Shown piece by piece: positions 53,476-61,152 of a DNA stretch of 64,000 bases. The DNA comes from Grimontia indica (GTDB taxonomy: Bacteria > Pseudomonadota > Gammaproteobacteria > Enterobacterales > Vibrionaceae): assembly GCF_000333895.2 (NCBI RefSeq), contig NZ_ANFM02000046.1, positions 1 to 64,000 on the forward strand. The letters are read 5' to 3'. A program made the translations under genes and the position numbers. Within the stretch, counting starts at the first letter, position 1. Each line of letters starts with the position of its first letter. The notes beneath the pieces were generated by a model. That model was not told where the DNA came from and did no database searches. It saw nothing but the letters and a program-made list of their open reading frames with translations.

Positions 53476-54420
53476 TCATGACTCTTTGGGGACATGAACA
53501 ACGCGTTGAGGGAAAGGAATTGTAATGCCTTTCTCATCAAATTTTACCTTCACTTCTCTGGTGACATCCCACATGACATCCCAATAGTTTTCGGTTCTTA
53601 CCCAAGGGCGCACGATGAAATCTACTGAAGAATCGCTCAATTTTTCCAATTTAATAATTGTTTCTGGCGAACGGAGGACAGCAGGATGGCCGTCGACGAT
53701 TTCTCTTAATGTTCTCTCAATAAGAGAGATTGAATCACCATAACTAGCGCTAAAAACCATATCAATACGCCGTATTTTTTCATGAGTCATATTTTTAATG
53801 ACGTTACTCCAAATCTTTTGATTAGGAATGATAATGATTTGGTTGTCGAATGTTCGAATTGTAGCGTTGACCAAACTCATGTGGCTGACTTTTCCCTCCA
53901 CACCGCCGGCCATCACATAATCACTGACGTCAAAAGGCCTATAAATAAGCAGCATAATCCCAGCAGCAAAATTGGCTAGAACGTCCTGCAGAGCAAAGCC
54001 GATGATAATACTGGCTATACCAAAACCGGTAAGTATGGGCATTACATCGAATCCCAACTGAGATATCGCAAAAATGATGCCTAAAGTAATAACCGATCTT
54101 CCAGCAAGAAGGGTAATGAAATCCTGCATGAGTTTTGGCATGTCAAACGCTTCGGAAGTCACTAATTTTCTGGAGAAGTATCTTGCAGAGCGATATAGCT
54201 GAATCGTTACTAGGCCAATAACAATCAGCATCATGAACTGAATAAAATAGCGGGGGAGGCTTTTCGATATGAGAACGACCAACTTGTCTTTCCATAACAC
54301 TGAAAGTTTGTAGATGGCGGCTTTCGAGAACAATCCACTATCAAGAATACCTGTGGTCTCGAAATGAAGTACTTGGAACTCTGAAGTGTCAATATTAAGT
54401 TGGTTGGCTAACTTGATCAT
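53476..54420 (-). CDS. MscS-family mechanosensitive channel, probably 5'-truncated
   Basis: 314 codons from the first available ATG (54420). Membrane helices at about 30-65 and 85-130 lead into the MscS pore-lining signature GIASIIIGFALQDVLANFAA, then the beta-domain (YVMAGGVEGKVSHMSLVNAT, IIIIPNQKIWSNVIKN) and the C-terminal alpha/beta domain ending FPQRVVHVPKE. The start is poor: no ribosome binding site, and the frame stays open for 75 codons upstream to an amber codon at 54646-54648 with no ATG, GTG or TTG between. So the gene is probably the 3' part of a longer channel gene whose beginning is damaged. It lies in the block between helicase copies. Confidence 0.75.
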   Translation of the reverse strand: MIKLANQLNIDTSEFQVLHFETTGILDSGLFSKAAIYKLSVLWKDKLVVLISKSLPRYFIQFMMLIVIGLVTIQLYRSARYFSRKLVTSEAFDMPKLMQDFITLLAGRSVITLGIIFAISQLGFDVMPILTGFGIASIIIGFALQDVLANFAAGIMLLIYRPFDVSDYVMAGGVEGKVSHMSLVNATIRTFDNQIIIIPNQKIWSNVIKNMTHEKIRRIDMVFSASYGDSISLIERTLREIVDGHPAVLRSPETIIKLEKLSDSSVDFIVRPWVRTENYWDVMWDVTREVKVKFDEKGITIPFPQRVVHVPKES

Positions 54421-54798
54421 GTTGAGTAGGCTATTGGCATTAAATTCGATTCGCTTTTCGATGGTAAGCCTATCTATTTCTGCAGCGGTTCGGTCCGAAC
54501 CCGACGATGCAGATTCAAAATAACGATTTAAAGTTTGATTCTTTATGAGATAGTGGATTGTTTCTTCAATTTGAATGAGTCTTTTTTCTATAATATCTTT
54601 AAATCTGTTAAGCTCTGATGATATATCAATGCCGACTTCTTTGAGCTAAATTAAGTTTTGTAGCTCTTCCTCAAAAACCAAATCTAATTTATCTACAAAG
54701 TCACGATACTCCCCAATCATCTTTAGCTTTTCTTTATTTTCTGCATCATAGATTTCATCTGCGATTTCGTTGAGAACCTTAGGTATCTCAATGATGAT
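54421..54798 (-). pseudogene. Disrupted 5' extension of the MscS-type gene
   Basis: In the MscS frame, bases 54645-54421 encode a charged helical segment (LKEVGIDISSELNRFKDI, IIEKRLIQIEETIHYLIKNQ, RTAAEIDRLTIEKRIEFNA) that runs straight into the channel ORF. A TAG at 54646-54648 interrupts it; the same frame upstream is again coding-like for 50 codons (VLNEIADEIYDAENKEKLKM, DFVDKLDLVFEEELQN) back to a TGA at 54799-54801. Composition suggests an N-terminal coiled coil. The most likely reading is an MscS-like gene broken by at least one nonsense change and a 5' frameshift; programmed readthrough is possible but unsupported. Confidence 0.7.
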
Positions 54799-55023
54799 TC
54801 ATATGCTTCGATTATGCATTGGCAATGCCTATGCTCTCTGTGAAGTGTGATTTGGTTCAGAATTTTTTTTGATTGAAAAGTGCTTATATATAAAGGGTGA
54901 TGTTTTTGGATGGTGAGTCTTATTTATATTACATATCAACCCATTGAAAATCATACACATTGTAGAGGGTTATTCGGCTACTGCCGCATTTCGTCAGTTA
55001 GGTTTATTATTAGGAGAATAAAT

Positions 55024-55308
55024 ATGAAAAAGGAACTTCTAGCAGTATCTCTAGTAGTTGCTATGTCAGGTTGTGCTCAACAAACGTTTGTTGTCAATGG
55101 GAATGATGGAACTTTGGAAGATGAACAGATGCAAAGCTTTTTTGTATCTGGTATTGGCCAAAAGAAAACAGTTGATGCAGCTTCCGTATGCGGTGGTGCA
55201 GAAAATGTAGCTAAAGTGGAAGTTCAACAAACCTTCTTAGATGGTGCTTTGGGCTTTGTCACTTTTGGTATTTATACCCCTCGTGATGCCAGAGTTTTTT
55301 GTAAATAG
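55024..55308 (+). CDS. bor: Bor/Iss-family lipoprotein
   Basis: 94 residues from the ATG at 55024, with TTAGGAGAATAAAT before it; the frame is open further upstream without a better start. Lipobox MSGC (Cys18). The mature protein is a clear match in pattern to phage lambda Bor and plasmid Iss: CAQQTFVVNG, SFFVSGIGQKKTVDAASVCG, QQTFLDGALGFVTFGIYTP and the end ARVFC. Bor is an outer-membrane lipoprotein linked to serum resistance in lysogens. No phage genes are visible, so this is a moron-type or chromosomal copy. It lies in the block between the intact helicase gene and its decayed copy. Confidence 0.93.
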   Translation: MKKELLAVSLVVAMSGCAQQTFVVNGNDGTLEDEQMQSFFVSGIGQKKTVDAASVCGGAENVAKVEVQQTFLDGALGFVTFGIYTPRDARVFCK

Positions 55309-55316
55309 TATTGTTT

Positions 55317-55345
55317 AAAGGACTTGCTGGATTGGCAAGTCCTTA
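55317..55345. terminator. Bidirectional terminator between bor and DUF805 genes
   Basis: AAGGACTTGC-TGGATT-GGCAAGTCCTT stem with flanking A/T between convergent genes. Confidence 0.8.
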
Positions 55346-55352
55346 AACTCTA

Positions 55353-55721
55353 TCAATTGGATAATATGCTGTTTTTTTGTTTGGGATTCGGCCCATAAAG
55401 GTTGTCGCCCTCCTCGCTGTCTCTGGTGTGAAAATACAGCAAGACGAGCGAGCCAACGATTGGTATCAATGCAAGCAATGCCCACCATCCATTCTTTCCT
55501 ATGTCGTGAAGTCTTCTAACTGAAACTGCAAATGCAGGTATTGCAATAAACAGTGAGTAAATCATATGTATATCGACATGTGGTATGTGGACCGCCTTCT
55601 GTAGAATAGAAATTAAGATAAAAATGATGATGTTGATTAGAAGGAACATCCAATACTCTTTTCTACGCGCTCTCCCTGAAAAATCAGCAAAGTTTCTTAT
55701 AGCATAAATATACCAAGACAT
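55353..55721 (-). CDS. DUF805 membrane protein
   Basis: 122 residues, AGGAGTGCAGT before the ATG. Typical DUF805 pattern: FSGRARRKEYWMFLL near the N terminus, three to four membrane helices, VRRLHDIGKNGWWALLALIP, and a C-terminal GDNLYGPNPK. The function of the family is unknown. It converges on bor at a shared terminator within the block between helicase copies. Confidence 0.93.
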   Translation of the reverse strand: MSWYIYAIRNFADFSGRARRKEYWMFLLINIIIFILISILQKAVHIPHVDIHMIYSLFIAIPAFAVSVRRLHDIGKNGWWALLALIPIVGSLVLLYFHTRDSEEGDNLYGPNPKQKNSILSN

Positions 55722-55984
55722 ACTGCACTCCTATCTTGCTTATGAGTTTCTATCATAGAGGCTAAATTCACCACTATATAATGGGATGGATAACTATAAT
55801 AATTAATAAGGTAAAAAAGAGTTATGGCAAGGTGGTGTGGTATTTGTTTGACGAGTTTTTGATAAATTGAAATGAATGCTTTGGATGTGAGAAAGTAATT
55901 TTCATTCTAACTTAATGCTCTTATTTAATAATGTAATTCTGTTATTCATTGTTAAATTAAATTTAAAATGACTATTAAAGATTC
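55722..55984. other. AT-rich intergenic region
   Basis: About 260 strongly A+T-rich bases with no supported gene; holds the DUF805 promoter. Immediately followed by the helicase remnant. Confidence 0.45.
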
Positions 55985-56157
55985 TCAGTTCCAGCGATCC
56001 TAACGTTTGACCTCGTTTTCGAAGTTTTACGAAAAAGCACTCATCTTTGCCTTCAGCAAGGCTTGCCTGCCTTCTAGGGATCTCGTTTAAATCAGTTCGG
56101 AAAGGCTGACAAAGGTATCGAATCGTCGTTTGAGATTGTAGTAGCCAGACCAACCGG
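55985..56157 (-). pseudogene. Decayed C-terminal copy of the helicase gene
   Basis: The minus strand aligns to two parts of the intact gene at 50656-53322: the last ~126 bases (ending DRWN-stop, with the RQALLQAKM-type region) and a 50-base piece matching the WSDYDSLKRRFDTFVGLSE region. They meet at GAC (56108-56110), which corresponds to GAC at 50779-50781 and 51556-51558 of the intact gene, so 777 bases are missing. Just past the joint the codon matching Tyr of LIYTR is TAA. Upstream homology ends near 56157. Divergence is moderate, about 15% by eye. Confidence 0.9.
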
Positions 56158-56221
56158 GAAAGGGGAGCTGGGTTAGGATATCGCCACAATTCGAATGCTT
56201 TCTCCAATCTGCAGGAAATGA

Positions 56222-56244
56222 AAAGCCCGCAGAAGCGGGCTTTG
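56222..56244 (-). terminator. Terminator of the GH3 gene
   Basis: AAAGCCCGC-AGAA-GCGGGCTTT stem about 20 bases past the GH3 stop; on the minus strand TTTTCATTT follows. Confidence 0.88.
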
Positions 56245-56264
56245 AGAGCAATTTCTGAGTCAGC

Positions 56265-59200
56265 TTATTGTTCCAGTTTGATGTTCCTGATGCGGTAAAC
56301 CACACCAGCTTGCGATGCATTCCAGTCAGACAGCGTTGCAAACGGCGTGTTGACCTTGGTGATGTCTAGCGCGCCCGTGTTTAGTTCAGCAACCGGAACC
56401 ATCACTGAGTGCCATTGACCAGTAGCCAGACTGCCCAGTGGGTAATCGTTACCAGACCCTGCCGTTGACTCCATTTTCACAACAACCTCTTCGGTTTGCG
56501 TTTCACCTGAATTCGCAGGCTCACCATAGGTTTCGATGTAAATATCGAACGTCAGGTTGCCCGACAGGAAGTTGGAAAGGTTCAGTGTTTTACCTTTCAC
56601 CAATACCAAACCTTTGTAGAACTCTGGACTGCTTGCATCGTAAGTGACTGTGAACTCATCAGACGGATCATTGCCTGTCACCACAAGGTGGTCAGTGAGG
56701 TTTTCCCATGTGTCTGTGCGTGCTTGCCAGGTTGTGATATTTGGTTCCCACGTTTCCCATACATCGACGCTATCGCCTTCAAGCGGCGGTTCTACCGGCA
56801 CTTTCAGCTCTTCACAGGTAATGGCGTCTTCTGCTGCATCCAGACTACGTGGCACATAGCGAACCTCACCCAGATTGAACTCAACTTCCTCGTCTGCATA
56901 AATCAGGAATGGGGTATTGAGGATCTGGAAGGCCATGCCTTCGTCAGCAAAACATTGCAGCGGGATCTTTATGGTCGTCCACTTGGTTTCGTCCTGGCCA
57001 CTTGGCGCTGGCAATACTTTGTGGATAGGTACTTGACCCAGACACGGCCACTCACAGTGAGTTGCGAGAATCATGCTTTGCGGCGCGGTGGATTTCATGT
57101 CGATATCAAATTGAAGCGTCGCATCCGCATTCAGATAGCTTTGCTTATCGACAACCTGCTCATCCGCAGTCTGCATGTAAACCTGCGCTGGTGCTTCACC
57201 CGTGAACTTCACATTGATCGCATCCTGCTGGTGGAGGTGATCAATCGGCGTGGTGGTGATTGAGCCAATCGTGGTTGGTGTACCGTTAGACACTGTCACG
57301 CCGACCCAGCCATTCGATGAGCCTGCAATGCGAGGAGTAAACTCGTCATCGGCTGAACGACCAAAGATTTCCAGATTGGTGGTCGCAATACCGTCATCTG
57401 GTGCATCCAGACCACAACCGTATTCCCGCGGATCAAGTGGCAGATTATCCAAGTCGATATTCAGCTTGCTGCTTTTCTTCTTGTTGTAAGAAAGGCCATA
57501 GCCGTACGCGAACAGCGGTGCGTGGTCGCCATCGATATTTTGTTCCATCTCCGGTGTTTCATAATTCACCAGATTGGGTGCTTTGCGATTGATGGTGGTG
57601 GAGCATTTGGTGTTTGGCCATGAGAAAGAAAGACGACCGCGGAAGTCTTTGTCATCAACACCAAAGAGAACGTCAGTAATACCACCTGCTTCTGTGCCAG
57701 GCAGCCATGCTGCAACAAAGGCATCGGAGTGATTGATCTCTTCATTCACATAAAGCGGACGACCTGAGAAGAACACAGTGACGACGTTGAAACCTTTCTC
57801 TTTAAGGGATTTGATCAGACGGAGATCTGCCCCATAGGACGATTTCAAGGTCGCGTATTCCAGCGTTTTGGTTTTGTTGATGTCACCAAACATCTCTGCG
57901 TAGGCATCTTCCCCGATCACTACGACAGCGGTGGCATCCTGAGGTGCAGCATCAACATCGGTGAAAATGTTCTCTTCACCGACCTGCGCCTGCATCGCCA
58001 TTAGCATGGTGGTTGCGCCAGGGAAGTCACGCTCAAGCGTATTCTCTGTGCCTTGCCAGGTGAGAGACCAACCGCCGGTTTGTTTCTGTATATCGCTGGC
58101 TGCACTGCCGACCACCAGATATTGTTTTTGGGTAGACAGAGGCAGGGCATTGTCTTTGTTCTTTAGCAGAACCAAAGATTGGCTAACGGCTTTTCGCGCC
58201 AGTTCACGGTGCGAGTCCGAGCCCAGAATGTCCTGTTTACCTGCAAGACGACGTTTGGTTGGCTGAGGCTTCTCCCAAAGGCCTGCGCGCATTTTCACGC
58301 GAAGAATACGGGTGACTGCATCATCAATGCGGCTCATTGGAATGGTGCCGTCATTCACCTGATCGATCACATTGCGGTAGAAGGCCTGCCAATCCTTACG
58401 GGCTGTCACCATAAAGATGTCGTTACCGGCGAGCACTGCCTGAGGACAGTTGCCTGCGGTACAGCCGTTGATTTCACTGTGACCATTCCAGTCGGTGACA
58501 ACCAGGCCGTCAAAGCCCATTTTGTCTTTCAGCACGTCGTTAACGATGTACTTACTGCCGTGGAGCTTTTTATTGTAGTTGTCGGTGCCCATCACGTCGT
58601 AGTTGGCTTCGTTGTGCCAAGAGTTAAACGACGTCATGACCACTTGCGCACCAGCATCCAGGCCCGAGAAGTAGCCCGTTGCATGAATATTACGAAGGTA
58701 CTCTTCGCTATATTCATTCTTGCCACGGTCAACTCCGTCCGTGGTGCCGCCATCGCCCAGCCAGTGTTTCACGTTAGAAATCACGTGGCGCTGGCTTTTC
58801 AATCCTTTCTCTCCACCTTGAAGACCTTCAACCATTTTTCCTGCGTATTGGTAGACGATTTCAGGGTCTTCTGAATAGCCTTCATAAACACGCCCCCAGC
58901 GATAATCGCGAGGCGTGGCGACGGTGGGAGCGAATGTCCAGTCAAGGCCGGTTGCGGCGACTTCACGAGCCGTGGCTTTACCGATTTGTTTGATCAGTTT
59001 TGGGTTGTTGGCCGCACCTAAACCGATGTTGTGTGGGAAGACGGTGGCTTTGAAAACATTGTTATGGCCGTGGACAGCATCGGTTGCCCACATGAAAGGA
59101 ATACGGAAACCACGGTCTGCGTAAGCTTCTTCAAGCGCGAGGTAGTACTTATCTGATTCGTTTGCCCAATCTTGGGCTGTGGCGTATTTGTTGCCGTCAG

Positions 59201-59480
59201 GCCAGCCGCCACCGCCATTGAGAAGAGAACCCAGTTTGTATTCTTTCGCTTCTTCAGGGGTAACACTGCGAAGGTCGGGTTGGATCATCTGTCCGACTTT
59301 TTCTTCCAGCGTCATTTGCGCGAGAATTTCCGCGACTCGGCTTTCTATTTCCGGGTCTTTTTTGATTGCGCTGTTGATCTGAGGCCAATCCGGGTAGTAA
59401 GGGACTTTCGATTCAAGAAAGCACCCCGACAGAATGGCCAGTGACGTTACTCCTGACACTATGATTTTTCCTTTGAGCAT
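56265..59480 (-). CDS. GH3-family beta-glucosidase lipoprotein with C-terminal carbohydrate-binding-like domains
   Basis: 1071 residues, GGAGGGGCTCT before the ATG. Lipobox LSGC (about residue 20). GH3 catalytic domain about 45-410: MTLEEKVGQMIQPDLRSV, PFMWATDAVHGHNN, the SQRHVISNVKHWLGDGGTT region and the nucleophile motif GFDGLVVTDWNGH (Asp near 328). GH3 C-terminal domain about 430-650 (LVLLKNKDNALPLS; GEDAYAEMFGD). The remaining ~400 residues are beta-sandwich-like, probably carbohydrate binding. Resembles exo-1,3/1,4-beta-glucanases of marine bacteria. Its likely place at the outer membrane fits release of glucose for the ptsG-type permease. Just past the decayed helicase copy. Confidence 0.92.
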   Translation of the reverse strand: MLKGKIIVSGVTSLAILSGCFLESKVPYYPDWPQINSAIKKDPEIESRVAEILAQMTLEEKVGQMIQPDLRSVTPEEAKEYKLGSLLNGGGGWPDGNKYATAQDWANESDKYYLALEEAYADRGFRIPFMWATDAVHGHNNVFKATVFPHNIGLGAANNPKLIKQIGKATAREVAATGLDWTFAPTVATPRDYRWGRVYEGYSEDPEIVYQYAGKMVEGLQGGEKGLKSQRHVISNVKHWLGDGGTTDGVDRGKNEYSEEYLRNIHATGYFSGLDAGAQVVMTSFNSWHNEANYDVMGTDNYNKKLHGSKYIVNDVLKDKMGFDGLVVTDWNGHSEINGCTAGNCPQAVLAGNDIFMVTARKDWQAFYRNVIDQVNDGTIPMSRIDDAVTRILRVKMRAGLWEKPQPTKRRLAGKQDILGSDSHRELARKAVSQSLVLLKNKDNALPLSTQKQYLVVGSAASDIQKQTGGWSLTWQGTENTLERDFPGATTMLMAMQAQVGEENIFTDVDAAPQDATAVVVIGEDAYAEMFGDINKTKTLEYATLKSSYGADLRLIKSLKEKGFNVVTVFFSGRPLYVNEEINHSDAFVAAWLPGTEAGGITDVLFGVDDKDFRGRLSFSWPNTKCSTTINRKAPNLVNYETPEMEQNIDGDHAPLFAYGYGLSYNKKKSSKLNIDLDNLPLDPREYGCGLDAPDDGIATTNLEIFGRSADDEFTPRIAGSSNGWVGVTVSNGTPTTIGSITTTPIDHLHQQDAINVKFTGEAPAQVYMQTADEQVVDKQSYLNADATLQFDIDMKSTAPQSMILATHCEWPCLGQVPIHKVLPAPSGQDETKWTTIKIPLQCFADEGMAFQILNTPFLIYADEEVEFNLGEVRYVPRSLDAAEDAITCEELKVPVEPPLEGDSVDVWETWEPNITTWQARTDTWENLTDHLVVTGNDPSDEFTVTYDASSPEFYKGLVLVKGKTLNLSNFLSGNLTFDIYIETYGEPANSGETQTEEVVVKMESTAGSGNDYPLGSLATGQWHSVMVPVAELNTGALDITKVNTPFATLSDWNASQAGVVYRIRNIKLEQ

Positions 59481-59778
59481 AGAGCCCCTCCGAGGGTAGT
59501 CAGTTCTATTTAGACTGCGTGCTCACTATCTTGCTGGCATATGAAAGCGCTTTCTTTGAATGCAAGATAACTCCCTCGAGCACACTAACTCCTGAGACAT
59601 TGAGTGTTCAGGAAGCTAGGCATGGTAGGGGCTTTTTCTAATGTTAAACATAGCAAATAAACAAATATCTTAACGCATTTGGCTTTAGCAACACTTTCTC
59701 AGATGGTGGAAAAACGTTGTTAAATTGACTGTTACGCATCTCGTTGACGCATATGAAAAAGTTGGAATCGGGTAGAAG
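59481..59778. other. Intergenic region, promoter of the GH3 gene
   Basis: About 300 bases with no ORF of note. Contains GAAAGCGCTTTCTTT around 59545, a palindromic GAAAGCGCTTTC that resembles operator cores of LacI-type regulators and could regulate the GH3 gene. This is a by-eye match only. Confidence 0.4.
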
Positions 59779-59806
59779 CAAAAAAGAAGCCCAGCAAATG
59801 CCGGGC
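59779..59806 (-). terminator. Terminator of manA
   Basis: GCCCAGC-AAAT-GCCGGGC stem (one mismatch); on the minus strand TTCTTTTTTGC follows. About 50 bases past the manA stop. Confidence 0.8.
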
Positions 59807-59854
59807 GATCTTACTTAGGGGGATTTTCTTAGGTGTGATTAGGGTCAACAGCCC

Positions 59855-61042
59855 CTAGTTATAGGCGCGGGCAAATAAGCCTTCGCAGCTCGCCTGATAG
59901 TCGCCAACGTACGCCGGGATAAATACGGATTCGCCCTTACTCAAAGTGACACTGTCACCATTCGAGTGGGTAAGAGTCAGTGGTGCATCTACAGCAATCA
60001 GGATTTCAGCGCTATGAGTGCTCAGCACTTCATTCAAGGTGTTGCGGTAAACACTGAATTTGAAATCCGGAACTGGAATTGGGTAGTGCTGCGCATTGCC
60101 CTCAACGCGTGGCACCAGCAGGATAGTATCTTCTGGCATTGGCAAGCATCGGGTGCAGGAAATCAGTTCCGGTACATCCATGTGTTTTGGTGTCAGACCT
60201 GCGCGAAGCACGTTGTCTGAGTTCGCCATGATTTCCAAGCCCGTCCCTTTGATATATGCATGCGGCGTGCAGGCATCAAGGAACATCGCTTCGCCCGGCT
60301 GAAGAGTCAGCGTATTCAGGATCAGTGGCGAGAACAGGCCAATATCGCCAGGGTATTGCTCAGACAGCGTCAACAGCAATGCAAACAATTCATCAGTTTG
60401 GTTTGCATCTGCATAGGTCAGTAGTTTAGATACCGCTGCGTCTTTGGCTTCGCCTTCCAGAGAAAGCAGCGCACCGAAGAAATCACTCAGACCTTGTTCG
60501 CTTTGGTTGTCTTGCAATGCACTTACCAGTGATGCCAACTCTTCAATGTTGAGTTGGTGGAAAAAGCCCAGAATATCGCTGTAGTCGCGGAAGCCGTTCA
60601 TCGCCGTGTAATCAGTCAGCGCGAAAACCAACTCCGGTTTGTGGTTAGGGTCTTTGTAGTTTCTAAAGCTCGCTGACAGGGGAATACCTGCCGCTTCTTC
60701 TTTTGCAAAACCGGCTTCCGCCTGCGCTTTGCTAGGGTGAACCTGTACCGACAGCGCTTTTTCAGCACACAGCACTTTGAACAGGTAAGGCAGTTCACCA
60801 AATTGTTGGGTAGTGGATGCGCCCAGAATGTTTTCCATGTCTGAGCTGATGAAATCTGACAGCAGGGTTTCTTTTTTATCGACAGCAATTTTTGAACAGC
60901 CATTTGGGTGAGCACCCATCCAGATTTCCGCTTGCGGTTTGTTCTCTGGGTTTGGCATATCAAACAGTTCAGTCAGCGAAGTGTGACTGCCCCAGGCATA
61001 GTCCTGGATAACGTTTTTCAGAGGAAAAAATTGAGTTGTCAT
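59855..61042 (-). CDS. manA: Mannose-6-phosphate isomerase, class I
   Basis: 395 residues, AAGAAGAACA before the ATG. Type I cupin isomerase: PLKNVIQDYAWGSHTSLTEL, AEIWMGAHPNG, the Zn-site segment LSVQVHPSKAQAEAGF, DPNHKPELVFALT and the C-terminal TPHAYIKGTGLEIMANSDNV. It interconverts mannose 6-phosphate and fructose 6-phosphate in the cytoplasm. Same strand as the PTS permease upstream (61153-63060), with a terminator-like hairpin in the 110-base gap, so partial read-through or a separate promoter is possible. The pairing suggests the permease imports mannose. Confidence 0.96.
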   Translation of the reverse strand: MTTQFFPLKNVIQDYAWGSHTSLTELFDMPNPENKPQAEIWMGAHPNGCSKIAVDKKETLLSDFISSDMENILGASTTQQFGELPYLFKVLCAEKALSVQVHPSKAQAEAGFAKEEAAGIPLSASFRNYKDPNHKPELVFALTDYTAMNGFRDYSDILGFFHQLNIEELASLVSALQDNQSEQGLSDFFGALLSLEGEAKDAAVSKLLTYADANQTDELFALLLTLSEQYPGDIGLFSPLILNTLTLQPGEAMFLDACTPHAYIKGTGLEIMANSDNVLRAGLTPKHMDVPELISCTRCLPMPEDTILLVPRVEGNAQHYPIPVPDFKFSVYRNTLNEVLSTHSAEILIAVDAPLTLTHSNGDSVTLSKGESVFIPAYVGDYQASCEGLFARAYN

Positions 61043-61119
61043 TGTTCTTCTTTAAGCCTTCGAAATCTGGCAAGGAGTCTATCAAATTATGACTGTGCGT
61101 AGCTGATTTCACGCAAATA

Positions 61120-61143
61120 AAACGCTCCCCTTAGGGAGCGTTC
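61120..61143 (-). terminator. Hairpin between the PTS permease and manA
   Basis: AACGCTCCC-CTTA-GGGAGCGTT stem, ten bases past the permease stop. On the minus strand TTATTTGCG follows, so it is a probable attenuating terminator. Confidence 0.8.
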
Positions 61144-61152
61144 TTCGCAAGA

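Noticed and set aside
55024-55308. Prophage remnant suggested by bor
   Set aside because: No integrase, structural or lysis genes or attachment repeats nearby; Bor alone is not enough.
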